A stretch of 64,000 bases of DNA, from contig NZ_SMGI01000001.1 in NCBI RefSeq assembly GCF_004346845.1, forward strand, positions 124,001 to 188,000. The letters run 5' to 3'. This DNA comes from Winogradskyella wandonensis. Lineage in GTDB: Bacteria; Bacteroidota; Bacteroidia; Flavobacteriales; Flavobacteriaceae. This document shows, piece by piece, positions 18,298 through 28,245 of the stretch (its first letter is position 1; each line of letters opens with the position of its first letter). Made by a program: the position numbers and the translations under genes. Below the pieces are notes generated by a model. The model did no database searches. It had not been told where the DNA came from and was given only the letters and a program-made list of their open reading frames with translations.

Positions 18298-18759
18298 ATG
18301 TCAAAATATATTTCTGTTTTATGTCTCTCTCTTATGATGCTTAATTTTTCATGCAACGATTCAATCCCGAAAAAAGTCGGGACCGAGATAATTTTTCATA
18401 AATCTCACGAACCAAGTCGCGCTAATGTGCCATTTAGCGATGCTGTGGAAACTGAGGATTTATTCTTTTTAACTGGGCAAATAGGAAAAGACCATAAAGC
18501 TGGTAAATTAGTTGAAGGCGGCATTGAAGCAGAAACCAAACAGGTGATTTTAAACATAGAAGACGTGCTGAAGCAGCATAATTTAACTTTGGATAACGTT
18601 GTGAAATGCACAGTTATTTTGAAGGATATTAACGATTTTAAAGCATTCAATTCAGTTTACACACAATATTTTACTAAGAAACCTGCACGAACAACTTTTG
18701 CAGCAGCTGGTCTAGCTGGTGGAGCAAGTATTGAGATTGATGTGATTGCGACGAAGTAG
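18298..18759 (+). CDS. RidA-family protein with a lipoprotein signal
   Basis: 153 residues: a lipobox-type signal (LMMLNFSC, Cys19) followed by a complete RidA/YjgF domain with GQIG, VVKCTVIL and the PARTTFAAAGLAGGASIEIDVIA end. The conserved Arg of PARTT, which binds the carboxylate of imine substrates in RidA, is present. Classic RidA is cytoplasmic and deaminates reactive enamines; here the signal implies an envelope location. A short palindrome (18365-18382) codes for the linker between lipobox and domain. Confidence 0.88.
   Translation: MSKYISVLCLSLMMLNFSCNDSIPKKVGTEIIFHKSHEPSRANVPFSDAVETEDLFFLTGQIGKDHKAGKLVEGGIEAETKQVILNIEDVLKQHNLTLDNVVKCTVILKDINDFKAFNSVYTQYFTKKPARTTFAAAGLAGGASIEIDVIATK
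18365..18382. repeat. Palindrome of the TCCCGA...TCGGGA type inside the ridA-like gene
   Basis: TCCCGA - AAAAAG - TCGGGA, the same 6-bp arms as the hairpins before secDF, here within coding sequence for the linker SIPKKVGT. Confidence 0.6.
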
Positions 18760-18770
18760 CAAGTAGTCTT

Positions 18771-18815
18771 AGTTTACAGTCTCAGTTTACAGTTCTCAAT
18801 TTACTGAAAACTGAT
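18771..18815 (+). repeat. Three short degenerate direct repeats
   Basis: Between ridA-like and queE the motif TTTACAGT/TTTACTG recurs three times at about 15-nt spacing, each after CTTAG, CTCAG or CTCAA. Probably non-functional repeat debris. Confidence 0.4.
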
Positions 18816-18825
18816 AACTAATCAA

Positions 18826-18833
18826 TATATTTG
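18826..18833 (+). promoter_or_regulatory. -7 element of queE
   Basis: TATATTTG fits TAnnTTTG; it ends 6 nt before the ATG at 18840 and overlaps the alternative TTG start at 18831, which it therefore argues against. Confidence 0.55.
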
Positions 18834-18839
18834 CACGCT

Positions 18840-19472
18840 ATGACGAGAAGAGAACGACAAGAATTGATTGACAAAGGATTGCTTTTGCCTTTAATGGAAG
18901 AATTTTACACCATTCAAGGTGAAGGTTATCACAAAGGCACTGCAGCTTATTTTGTACGTATTGGTGGTTGTGATGTGGGATGCCATTGGTGTGACGTTAA
19001 AGAAAGTTGGCTAGCCGAATTGCATCCTCCGACAGATACCGAAAAAATTGTTGAAAATGCTGTAAAGTATAGTAACACTATTGTTGTCACTGGTGGCGAA
19101 CCACTAATGTGGGATATGAATCCTTTAACAACACAACTAAAAGCCAAAGGCGTACAGACACATATAGAAACGTCTGGTGCTTATAAGTTAACTGGTAATT
19201 GGGATTGGATTTGTTTATCTCCAAAGAAAAATAAACTTCCTACAGAAGAAGTATCAGCTAAAGCTAATGAGTTAAAGTGTATTATCTATAATAAAGACGA
19301 TTTTAGATTTGCTGAAGAGCAAGCGCAAAAAGTCAATGATAAATGTTTTTTGTATCTTCAACCAGAGTGGAGCAAGCGCGATAAAATGATACCACAAATT
19401 GTAGATTACGTTATGGCTAATCCTAAATGGAAAGTGTCCTTACAAACTCATAAATACCTTAACATACCTTAA
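18840..19472 (+). CDS. queE: 7-carboxy-7-deazaguanine synthase
   Basis: Radical SAM enzyme that converts 6-carboxytetrahydropterin to 7-carboxy-7-deazaguanine in queuosine biosynthesis. About 210 residues: substrate-binding MEEFYTIQGEGYHKG, then the 4Fe-4S motif C-x3-C-x2-C in GGCDVGCHWCDVKESW, then VVTGGEPLMW and a C-terminus HKYLNIP. The ATG at 18840 is preferred to an upstream TTG that overlaps the -7 element. The last 9 codons reappear, with synonymous changes, 77 nt downstream in front of the HNH gene. No other queuosine gene is in the window. Confidence 0.95.
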   Translation: MTRRERQELIDKGLLLPLMEEFYTIQGEGYHKGTAAYFVRIGGCDVGCHWCDVKESWLAELHPPTDTEKIVENAVKYSNTIVVTGGEPLMWDMNPLTTQLKAKGVQTHIETSGAYKLTGNWDWICLSPKKNKLPTEEVSAKANELKCIIYNKDDFRFAEEQAQKVNDKCFLYLQPEWSKRDKMIPQIVDYVMANPKWKVSLQTHKYLNIP

Positions 19473-19494
19473 TTATTAACATACCTTAATTATT
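19461..19494 (+). repeat. 17-bp perfect tandem duplication over the queE stop codon
   Basis: aacataccttaattatt occurs at 19461-19477 and again at 19478-19494. The first copy includes the last codons and stop of queE. Confidence 0.9.
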
Positions 19495-19521
19495 GATTAT
19501 AAGAATTAATAAGGAAATAAG

Positions 19522-19553
19522 AACGTTAAGGTCGCCGAGCTAAGCCGAAGTGC
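19522..19553. repeat. Degenerate REP-like unit between queE and the HNH gene
   Basis: A GC-rich stretch reading GGTCGCCGAGC then CCGAAG resembles the REP units at 52426 and 60236 (GGTCGCTGAG...CGAAG). It lies between the two copies of the queE 3' end. Confidence 0.4.
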
Positions 19554-19582
19554 AAAAACATAAATATCTAAATATCCCCTAG
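19550..19582 (+). pseudogene. Displaced second copy of the queE 3' end
   Basis: Reads V-QKHKYLNIP-stop; the real queE end is L-QTHKYLNIP-stop. Eight of nine residues match, while five of the last seven codons differ, all by synonymous third-position changes, and the stop is TAG instead of TAA. It is followed after 2 nt by the ATG of the HNH gene. Such a pattern fits a genuine queE end from a diverged copy, not a recent duplication. Confidence 0.75.
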
Positions 19583-19584
19583 AC

Positions 19585-20184
19585 ATGACTTTCGAAGGTA
19601 TTACCGATTACAGAGGTGAAATATGGAAGACGATTCAATTTCCAGAAGAAGATAATATTTTAACAACTGAAAATATTTGTATATCTAATTACGGAAGGCT
19701 GGTTAGAATGGTTGACGGTAAACCCAGACTATTTAATGCTTATAACCTCAATGGCTATCCGCATATCAAAATAAAAACAAACGAGATAAAAATATATCGC
19801 GGCTACAAAAAAAGGAAAATGAAAGGGTATTACTTGCACAAATTAGTAGCACAAAATTTTTTAGAGCAAGGCGTTGACAAAATCTTTGTAATTCATAAAG
19901 ACTACAACAAGCAAAATAACGAAGTTAAAAACCTTAAGTGGGCGACTAAGCGCGAAAAAGAATTACATCAATGGAGTAATCCAGATTTTTTAGAAGCAAA
20001 AAGAAATGCAAAACGCACATATGCAAAGCTTAGCGAAAACAACGTACGGCTTATCAAAAAAATGATAAATGACCCAAATCGTAAAACCAGGTTAAAGATT
20101 ATTGCAAAACGTTTTGGTGTTTCAACCATGCAATTACATCGTATAAAGACTGGCGAGAATTGGGCGGATATCCCATCGCTATAA
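19585..20184 (+). CDS. NUMOD4/HNH-type endonuclease-like protein
   Basis: 199 residues. N-terminal NUMOD4-like segment (EIWKTIQFPE...ICISNYGRLVRM, about 11-45), then an HNH_3-like core YYLHKLVAQNFL...VIHKDYNKQNNEVKNLKWATKREKE (about 82-130) in which the two His and the NN are present, then a helix-turn-helix-like C-terminus (LKIIAKRFGVSTMQLHRIKTG, about 170-192). This is the architecture of free-standing homing-type nucleases of phages and mobile introns. It starts 2 nt after a displaced queE 3' end, so it probably arrived as an insertion at that gene end. Catalytic activity not provable from sequence. Confidence 0.8.
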   Translation: MTFEGITDYRGEIWKTIQFPEEDNILTTENICISNYGRLVRMVDGKPRLFNAYNLNGYPHIKIKTNEIKIYRGYKKRKMKGYYLHKLVAQNFLEQGVDKIFVIHKDYNKQNNEVKNLKWATKREKELHQWSNPDFLEAKRNAKRTYAKLSENNVRLIKKMINDPNRKTRLKIIAKRFGVSTMQLHRIKTGENWADIPSL

Positions 20185-20189
20185 TCTCA

Positions 20190-20236
20190 AAAAAAAAGTC
20201 TCAACAGGGTTACACCTTTGAAACTTTTTTGTTTTT
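20190..20236. terminator. Bidirectional terminator between the HNH and DUF2911 genes
   Basis: Interrupted stem AAAAGT..TCAA..AGG against CCT..TGA..ACTTTT, with an A-run on one side and a T-run on the other, between convergent genes. Confidence 0.65.
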
Positions 20237-20253
20237 CCAATTATTATTTGCGT

Positions 20254-20793
20254 CTATTTTACAAAAGGCACGGCAATTCTAACTTTGTCCCAGCCCATAT
20301 GTAAATGTACGCCATCATCAGAAGGTTCAAAAGCCATAGAAAATGCTTCTAAAGATTCGTCTCCCATAGTCACCGGAACTTTAATGCTTGCCACAGTATT
20401 TTCTTTTTTGTATCCAGAAGCTCCCCAGTTATTTAGGTCAGAACTAACAATGACTTCCCATTCTGTCTCTCCAGGAATGGTAAATAAAGAGTATCTACCT
20501 GCCTTTAGTTTTGTGCCATTTAGATTCATATCTACATTTAATAGTAACTCTGTCGCCTCGTTAGCACCAGTACGCCATAATTTACCGTAAGGCGCTAAAT
20601 CTTTACCAACGGTTCTGCCATTAAGTTGTGGTCTACTGTAATAGACTTTTGCTAACTGCTTGTCGCCACGTCCAATTGATGCAGCATCCATTGGGCTTTT
20701 GTCTAGTCCTCTAAATTTTTGAGCTTCAGCATTAAATGATGCTAGCATCATAAAAGCAAAAGCGAAAGTTGTAAGTAGTCTAAAATTTTTCAT
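20254..20793 (-). CDS. DUF2911-family secreted protein
   Basis: 179 residues with a signal peptide (1-24, ending NAEA-Q) and the DUF2911 domain: KSPMDAASIGRGDKQLAKVYYSRPQLNGR, the conserved LWRTGANEATEL, GRYSLFTIPG and NNWGASGYK. The family is widespread in Bacteroidota and predicted periplasmic; its function is unknown to me. It stands alone, convergent with the HNH gene. Confidence 0.88.
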   Translation of the reverse strand: MKNFRLLTTFAFAFMMLASFNAEAQKFRGLDKSPMDAASIGRGDKQLAKVYYSRPQLNGRTVGKDLAPYGKLWRTGANEATELLLNVDMNLNGTKLKAGRYSLFTIPGETEWEVIVSSDLNNWGASGYKKENTVASIKVPVTMGDESLEAFSMAFEPSDDGVHLHMGWDKVRIAVPFVK

Positions 20794-20961
20794 AAGTGGT
20801 TTATTAAGTTTTATGATTTAAAATTAGTTTGTATTTGTAGGCATCTGTCGTAAAAAAGTATTAAAATTTACAGATTGATAGCAAATAGTATAAAATCAAT
20901 TTATTTATATTTCATATTAATATAATTAATAGTTTTTAAATATAATATTGAAATCAATTAA

Positions 20962-20969
20962 TAGTTTTG
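20962..20969 (+). promoter_or_regulatory. Possible -7 element of asnB
   Basis: TAGTTTTG fits TAnnTTTG and lies 62 nt before the ATG. No matching -33 TTG was verified. Confidence 0.4.
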
Positions 20970-21031
20970 TGTTTATAAAATGAAAGTTTAACTTCATATT
21001 TGCTTTATAATAATTTTTAAATAAAAACATT

Positions 21032-22693
21032 ATGTGCGGAATTGTATGCGCCTTTGATATAAAGCAAAAAGCAGAAGATTTAAGACCTCAGGTTTTAGAA
21101 ATGGTAAAATCTATAAGACATCGTGGTCCAGACTGGAGCGGTATATATAGTGATGAAAAAGTGATTATGGCGCACGAGCGTCTGGCAATCGTCGACCCAG
21201 CCTCAGGGAAGCAACCTTTATTTTCTTCCGACAAAAAACTAATTTTAGCAGCTAATGGCGAGATTTATAATCACAGAGCGTTAAGGACTAATTTTCCTGA
21301 TTATAAGTTTCAAACTGAAAGTGATTGTGAGGTTATCTTAGCCTTATACCAAGAAAAAGGACATGATTTTGTCGATGACTTAAACGGTATTTTTGGTTTC
21401 GCAATTTACGATGTTGATAGAGATGACTATTTCATAGCTCGCGACCACATGGGCATTATTCCATTATACATGGGATGGGATAAGGAAGGGACATTTTATG
21501 TCGCTTCAGAATTAAAAGCGCTAGAAGGTGTTTGTTCTAAGATTGAGTTGTTTCCTCCAGGACATTACATGAGTAGTTCGGATGGAAAATTAGTAAAATG
21601 GTACAAGCGTGATTGGACAGAATACGATGCTGTAAAAGATAATGAAACAAGTATTGCAGAAGTAAAACAAGCGCTTGAAGATGCTGTTCACAGACAATTA
21701 ATGAGTGACGTGCCATATGGCGTATTATTATCTGGCGGATTAGATTCTTCAGTAACGTCTGCCATCGCAAAAAAATATTCCGAAAGACGTATCGAAGCAG
21801 ATGATAAAGAAAAAGCGTGGTGGCCACAACTACATAGTTTTTCAGTTGGTTTAGAAGGCTCTCCAGATTTAGCTGCAGCGCAAAAAGTGGCAGACCACAT
21901 CGGTACAGTACATCACGAAATTAAGTTTACCATTCAAGAAGGTTTAGATGCCATAAAAGATGTCATTTATAATATCGAAACTTATGATATTACAACTATT
22001 CGTTCCTCAACCCCAATGTATTTAATGGCGCGTGTTATAAAATCAATGGGTATAAAAATGGTATTATCTGGTGAAGGTGCAGATGAAATATTCGGTGGTT
22101 ATTTATACTTCCATAAGGCTCCGAACGCTCAAGAATTTCACGAAGAAACAGTACGTAAATTAGACAAATTACATATGTACGATTGCCTGAGAGCCAACAA
22201 AAGTTTAATGGCTTGGGGAATTGAAGGTCGTGTACCATTTTTAGACAAAGAGTTTATGGATGTTGCGATGCGCATTAACCCAAAAGATAAAATGATTAAC
22301 GGTGAGCGCATGGAAAAATGGGTAATCCGTAAGGCTTTTGAAGATATGCTACCAGAAAGCGTTGCATGGAGACAAAAAGAACAATTTAGCGATGGTGTTG
22401 GTTACAGCTGGATAGATACACTAAAAGAAATTGTAGATAAAGAAGTAACAGACGAGCAATTGGCGAATGCAAAATATAGATTTCCAATCAATACGCCTTT
22501 AAACAAAGAAGAGTTCTACTACCGCTCTATTTTTGAAGAGCATTTTCCAAGTGATGCTGCGGCGTTAAGTGTACCTCAAGAAGCAAGTGTAGCATGTAGT
22601 ACCGCAACAGCTTTAGAATGGGACGAAGCTTTTAAAAACATGAACGAGCCTTCTGGAAGAGCTATTTCTAATGTCCATGAAGATTCATATTAA
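21032..22693 (+). CDS. asnB: Asparagine synthase B, glutamine-hydrolysing
   Basis: 553 residues: an N-terminal class II glutamine amidotransferase domain with the catalytic Cys2 (MCGIVCAF) and RHRGPDWSG, then the synthetase domain with the PP-loop LLSGGLDSS and SGEGADEIFGGY. It makes asparagine from aspartate with ATP and glutamine. The ATG is exact because Cys2 must become N-terminal. Length is normal for the AsnB form. It is flanked by intergenic regions on both sides, so monocistronic. Confidence 0.97.
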   Translation: MCGIVCAFDIKQKAEDLRPQVLEMVKSIRHRGPDWSGIYSDEKVIMAHERLAIVDPASGKQPLFSSDKKLILAANGEIYNHRALRTNFPDYKFQTESDCEVILALYQEKGHDFVDDLNGIFGFAIYDVDRDDYFIARDHMGIIPLYMGWDKEGTFYVASELKALEGVCSKIELFPPGHYMSSSDGKLVKWYKRDWTEYDAVKDNETSIAEVKQALEDAVHRQLMSDVPYGVLLSGGLDSSVTSAIAKKYSERRIEADDKEKAWWPQLHSFSVGLEGSPDLAAAQKVADHIGTVHHEIKFTIQEGLDAIKDVIYNIETYDITTIRSSTPMYLMARVIKSMGIKMVLSGEGADEIFGGYLYFHKAPNAQEFHEETVRKLDKLHMYDCLRANKSLMAWGIEGRVPFLDKEFMDVAMRINPKDKMINGERMEKWVIRKAFEDMLPESVAWRQKEQFSDGVGYSWIDTLKEIVDKEVTDEQLANAKYRFPINTPLNKEEFYYRSIFEEHFPSDAAALSVPQEASVACSTATALEWDEAFKNMNEPSGRAISNVHEDSY

Positions 22694-22756
22694 AAAAGCA
22701 GTTTTTTTAATTCAAAAATCGACAGGATTTTCAATAAAATAAGATTAATAATAATT

Positions 22757-22792
22757 CAAAATCTCGCTTCTGCGGGATTTTGTCTTTTTTTA
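22757..22792 (+). terminator. Intrinsic terminator of asnB
   Basis: CAAAATCTCGC / GCGGGATTTTG stem with a TTCT loop and a following T-tract. Confidence 0.88.
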
Positions 22793-22933
22793 AATTTTTG
22801 ACAATAAAAAAAATAACCGAAATTCATTTTAAGGTACTTTTTAGCTGTTCTAAGGCATTTTCTTGTAATTAACAAATGTTGATAATTTCTAGTGAAAAGC
22901 TGTAAATACCTTTTAATAAAGCGGCATTTTTCT

Positions 22934-22941
22934 TATCTTTG
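22934..22941 (+). promoter_or_regulatory. -7 element upstream of gyrB
   Basis: TATCTTTG fits TAnnTTTG and lies 70 nt before the gyrB ATG. The predicted transcript start (about 22948) is upstream of the hairpin at 22956. Confidence 0.6.
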
Positions 22942-22955
22942 ATAGTACTCAAAAG

Positions 22956-22977
22956 AGACGCTAAGGCGTCTTTTTTT
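22956..22977 (+). terminator. Terminator-like hairpin in the gyrB leader
   Basis: AGACGC-TAAG-GCGTCT followed by six more T, i.e. a compact intrinsic terminator located between the -7 element and the gyrB start codon. It could attenuate gyrB transcription or end a very short transcript. Confidence 0.7.
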
Positions 22978-22981
22978 GTGA

Positions 22982-24961
<1,980 letters not shown>

Positions 24962-24981
24962 TTTATGATGTATAAATAAAC

Positions 24982-25014
24982 AAAAGAGCTGTCGGTGTAG
25001 ACAGCTCTTTTTTT
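24982..25014. terminator. Bidirectional terminator after gyrB
   Basis: Perfect 12-bp stem AAAAGAGCTGTC / GACAGCTCTTTT with a 6-nt loop between convergent genes. Confidence 0.9.
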
Positions 25015-25031
25015 ATAGGACTTTATTTTCC

Positions 25032-25943
25032 TTATTTACCGTCAACAAAAGCGTCAATTATCTCGTTAATTGTTTTGTCAGTCTTTTCAAAATCTTCGGC
25101 AAGGAGGTAGCCAAAAAGAGGTTTGCCATTTACACTTTTTTGAAGAACCAAGTCTTGTTTTTTATTAAATATTGTATCCCATTTTGCGCGTACCGTTGCC
25201 CAGGTATCTTTATTTTCTTTCCACCAATTATGAGCTGTTTTACAACGGCTATCATCAACTTTAGTGTAGGTGTTTAAGCCTTTTTCTTTGGCTAAAACAA
25301 AATCAGATTGACCATTTTCTCTAACCACCTTTAGGTTATCTTGATCGTGTATCCAACCTTTGTCAGTAATTTCATGTCTATTGGTTCTTACAGTAACATT
25401 ATAATCACTTCGCTTAGTGCGCTCGCGTCTAGGAAGCGGTGCATCGGTTGTATTTTCCCAATAGCTTTTTCCATCGACATGTACCCAAGTTGCGGTACCC
25501 TCATATCTTGGACTATCATCTACCTGAAATACTTTTTGGGTCCATTGACCAACAACATTCTCCTCAGGTAAGGTGGTAAATGTCCACTTGTTATTATGGT
25601 CGTACATGTAAAGTTCTGTGTTTTCATATAACCAATCTTGGCGCCAATGCTTTACAATAGATTGTCTTTGTGGTGGACCTACAATAAGTAAATGTTGCAT
25701 GACTAACTTGTTAGGAGAATCTTCTACGAGTTCTACCCATTCTAAACCTTTGTCATGCTTAACTGGCGAACCTATATATGTACTATCATTAGAGTAAGCA
25801 AAGGTTTCTGCAAAATCAAAAGTAACCTCATAACAACCACACATATTTTTGATGGCTTGTATGTCTTTTTCCTTTTTGCTTTGGGCGTGTAAACTGCAAA
25901 CAAATGTTAAAATTGCAACGACAGAATGTTTTAAATGTTTCAT
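25032..25943 (-). CDS. DUF6607-family exported protein of a haem-uptake locus
   Basis: 303 residues with a signal peptide (1-20, ending SLHAQ). The body carries KNMCGCYEVTFDFAETFA, MQHLLIV, IVKHWRQDWLYEN and VVGQWTQKVFQVDDSPRYEGTATW, matching DUF6607 as I know it, a Bacteroidota family that tends to neighbour HmuY and TonB-receptor genes. It is divergent from the HmuR-like gene across 103 bp, so joint iron or haem control is likely. Molecular role unknown. Confidence 0.82.
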   Translation of the reverse strand: MKHLKHSVVAILTFVCSLHAQSKKEKDIQAIKNMCGCYEVTFDFAETFAYSNDSTYIGSPVKHDKGLEWVELVEDSPNKLVMQHLLIVGPPQRQSIVKHWRQDWLYENTELYMYDHNNKWTFTTLPEENVVGQWTQKVFQVDDSPRYEGTATWVHVDGKSYWENTTDAPLPRRERTKRSDYNVTVRTNRHEITDKGWIHDQDNLKVVRENGQSDFVLAKEKGLNTYTKVDDSRCKTAHNWWKENKDTWATVRAKWDTIFNKKQDLVLQKSVNGKPLFGYLLAEDFEKTDKTINEIIDAFVDGK

Positions 25944-26000
25944 TTTTAAGGGTTTGTTTTTTTGGTTAAAATTTTAAATTAATTTTATCTATTATTATTT

Positions 26001-26020
26001 AGACTGAATAAGAATAGTAT
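26001..26020. promoter_or_regulatory. Candidate iron-responsive operator between the haem genes
   Basis: The stretch just left of the -7 element contains TTATT-N7-AATAA symmetry around TTTAGACTGAATAA (about 25997-26012). Position between divergent haem-uptake genes suggests a regulator site such as Fur; similarity to a known box is not established. Confidence 0.25.
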
Positions 26021-26021
26021 T

Positions 26022-26029
26022 TATATTTG
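26022..26029 (+). promoter_or_regulatory. -7 element of the hmuR-like operon
   Basis: TATATTTG, a full match to TAnnTTTG, 17 nt before the receptor ATG. Confidence 0.6.
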
Positions 26030-26046
26030 CAGCAAATTTAAATGGA

Positions 26047-28224
26047 ATGAGTCTAAATAAAAATAATTTAACACTTTATTTTTCAATTTTTTTATTCTTT
26101 TTTAGTCTAGCTCAGCAGCAACAAGATGTAAAGCCCGATAGTCTTAAAACCGAAAATTTAGAAGAGGTCTTAATTACAGCAACACGTACTTTACGACAAC
26201 TTTCAGCTGTGCCATTACCTGTTCAAATTATCCGCAAAAAGGAGATTAAAGCAATAAATTCATTGCGACTTTCAGATATTCTCGAAGAGCAAACAGGTTT
26301 AACTACAGTTCCAGATTTTGGTGGTGGAGAAGGTATACAAATGCAAGGTCTAGACAGTCAATATACATTGATTCTGATTAACGGTGTACCGCTAGTGGGG
26401 CGTACGGCAGGTACTTTAGATTTAAACAGAATAAGTGTTGGTAATATTAAACAAATTGAAGTTATCAAAGGCGCGTCTTCTAGCCTTTATGGTAACGAAG
26501 CCCTTGCAGGTGTTATTAATATTATAACCGAAAGACCAAAGGAAGGCTTTAGAGGCGACGTAAATTATAGAGCAGGTTCTTTCAACACCCACGATACCGG
26601 TATTAATCTCAATTATAAAAAAGAGAAACTCGGTATTAGCACATTTATAAACAGAAATAGTAGTGCAGGCTATGATTTAAACAAAAATACCATTACAAAT
26701 ACTGTAGATCCGTTTTTCAATTATACGCTGACTAGTACTATTAATTATCAGATTAATGATAAAACTGAAGTTGTAGTTTCTGGGCGATTTTATAATCAAA
26801 ATCAAGATGAAGTTGTATTGTCTGAAACACTTTTAGGAGAAACCAGTATTAACGAATGGAATATTAATCTAAGGGCAGAACATCAGTTTAATGACAAATG
26901 GAAAAGTTATTTAGAATTATACGGAAGCGAATATCTTGCCGAAGAATTCTTCCGTAGCGATATATCAGATGATGTAGAGCAAAATAATTTTAGACAACGT
27001 TTTCTTAGACCAGAGCTGCGTGCAACATTTGAAGCTAATGATAATTCTGAATTTATTTTTGGTTTAGGATTAACCAATGAACGCTTATTTAGGACTTTTT
27101 TTTCGACCACACCAGTGTTTAATTCACCTTACGTTTATACACAATTCGATGGTAAACTCAATAAAAAGATTAACCTTATTCTTGGAGCACGTTTCGATGC
27201 TCATAGCGAGTATGCATCTCAATTTAGCCCCAAAGCGGCATTACAGTATAAATTAAATGATAAAATAATATTAAAAAGTTCCGTAGGCTATGGTTTTAAA
27301 GCACCAGATTTTAGACAGTTGTTTTTAGATTTTACCAACTCTACAGTAGGTTATACAGTTATAGGTTATAATGAAGTTGGTAGAAGTCTCCAAGATTTGC
27401 TCTCGCTAGACTTATTAAATTTTACAACAATGCCTAACGGACAAGAGTTTTCGTTTTTAGAAAAGCAACAAGAAATCAATGCTATAGCATCACGATTTAA
27501 CGAGGGTCTATCAGCAGAAAGCTCCGTGAATTTTAACATAGGGGCAGATGTAAAATTTAATAAGAATTTAAAATTCTCTGTCAATGTTTTCAGAAACAAT
27601 ATAAGCAATCTTATCGAAGTCCTAAGTCTTCAGTCCAGTGGTTTGGGAGTGGTTACCGATAGACCTCAATTAGTCGGTCGCGAAAACGGACAGAATATTT
27701 TTAGTTACCAAAATAGAGCAGAAGTCTACACTCAAGGATTAGAACTTGATGCCCGCTATAACATAACAGATAACCTCACTTTATCTGGAGGTTATCAATT
27801 ATTGTATGCCATAGATAAAGAAGCAGAAGACGATTTTGAAGCGGGTCGTGTCTTTGCTCGCGACCCAGATAGTCAAGTAAGTTTTAAGCTTAAATCTAAT
27901 GATTATTTTGGTTTATTTAACCGCTCTAGACATACAGCTAATTTTAAGTTATTTTATAATGTCCCAAAATGGAGTATGGATGCTAACATCAGGGCTATCT
28001 ATCGTAGTAAATTTGGATTAGGCGATACCAACGGTAATAATTACTTAGACCGTTACGATACATTTATCAACAGTCAAACCATAGTAGACCTTGCTATTAA
28101 TAAAAGTTTTTACAAAGACTATAAACTTGGTCTAGGTGTGGATAACTTGTTTAACCTTATAGATCAGCGTACACCCAATATTCCTGGACGCATTCTTTAT
28201 GCTAATTTGTCTTTTAATTTTTAA
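26047..28224 (+). CDS. TonB-dependent receptor, HmuR-like
   Basis: 725 residues: signal peptide (about 1-22), a short linker with the TonB-box-like EEVLITATRT (about 35-44), a plug domain (LSDILEEQTGLTTVPDFGGG, NGVPLVGRTAGTLDLNRI, SSLYGNEALAGVINIITERP) and a barrel ending LYANLSFNF. No STN domain, so it is a plain transporter, unlike the receptor at 5683. Followed at 21 nt by hmuY and then a DoxX-like gene; the context makes haem the likely substrate. The receptor has several internal Asn-rich loops, normal for the family. Confidence 0.9.
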   Translation: MSLNKNNLTLYFSIFLFFFSLAQQQQDVKPDSLKTENLEEVLITATRTLRQLSAVPLPVQIIRKKEIKAINSLRLSDILEEQTGLTTVPDFGGGEGIQMQGLDSQYTLILINGVPLVGRTAGTLDLNRISVGNIKQIEVIKGASSSLYGNEALAGVINIITERPKEGFRGDVNYRAGSFNTHDTGINLNYKKEKLGISTFINRNSSAGYDLNKNTITNTVDPFFNYTLTSTINYQINDKTEVVVSGRFYNQNQDEVVLSETLLGETSINEWNINLRAEHQFNDKWKSYLELYGSEYLAEEFFRSDISDDVEQNNFRQRFLRPELRATFEANDNSEFIFGLGLTNERLFRTFFSTTPVFNSPYVYTQFDGKLNKKINLILGARFDAHSEYASQFSPKAALQYKLNDKIILKSSVGYGFKAPDFRQLFLDFTNSTVGYTVIGYNEVGRSLQDLLSLDLLNFTTMPNGQEFSFLEKQQEINAIASRFNEGLSAESSVNFNIGADVKFNKNLKFSVNVFRNNISNLIEVLSLQSSGLGVVTDRPQLVGRENGQNIFSYQNRAEVYTQGLELDARYNITDNLTLSGGYQLLYAIDKEAEDDFEAGRVFARDPDSQVSFKLKSNDYFGLFNRSRHTANFKLFYNVPKWSMDANIRAIYRSKFGLGDTNGNNYLDRYDTFINSQTIVDLAINKSFYKDYKLGLGVDNLFNLIDQRTPNIPGRILYANLSFNF

Positions 28225-28245
28225 CCCTATTAAATATATACAATT

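Noticed and set aside
19585..20184. Group I intron or intein carrying the HNH protein
   Set aside because: queE is complete before it and no intron core or splicing motifs (intein Cys/Asn junctions) were seen; the gene is free-standing.
20794..21031. Riboswitch or RNA gene before asnB
   Set aside because: Very AT-rich without a stable hairpin; only a possible -7 element was found.
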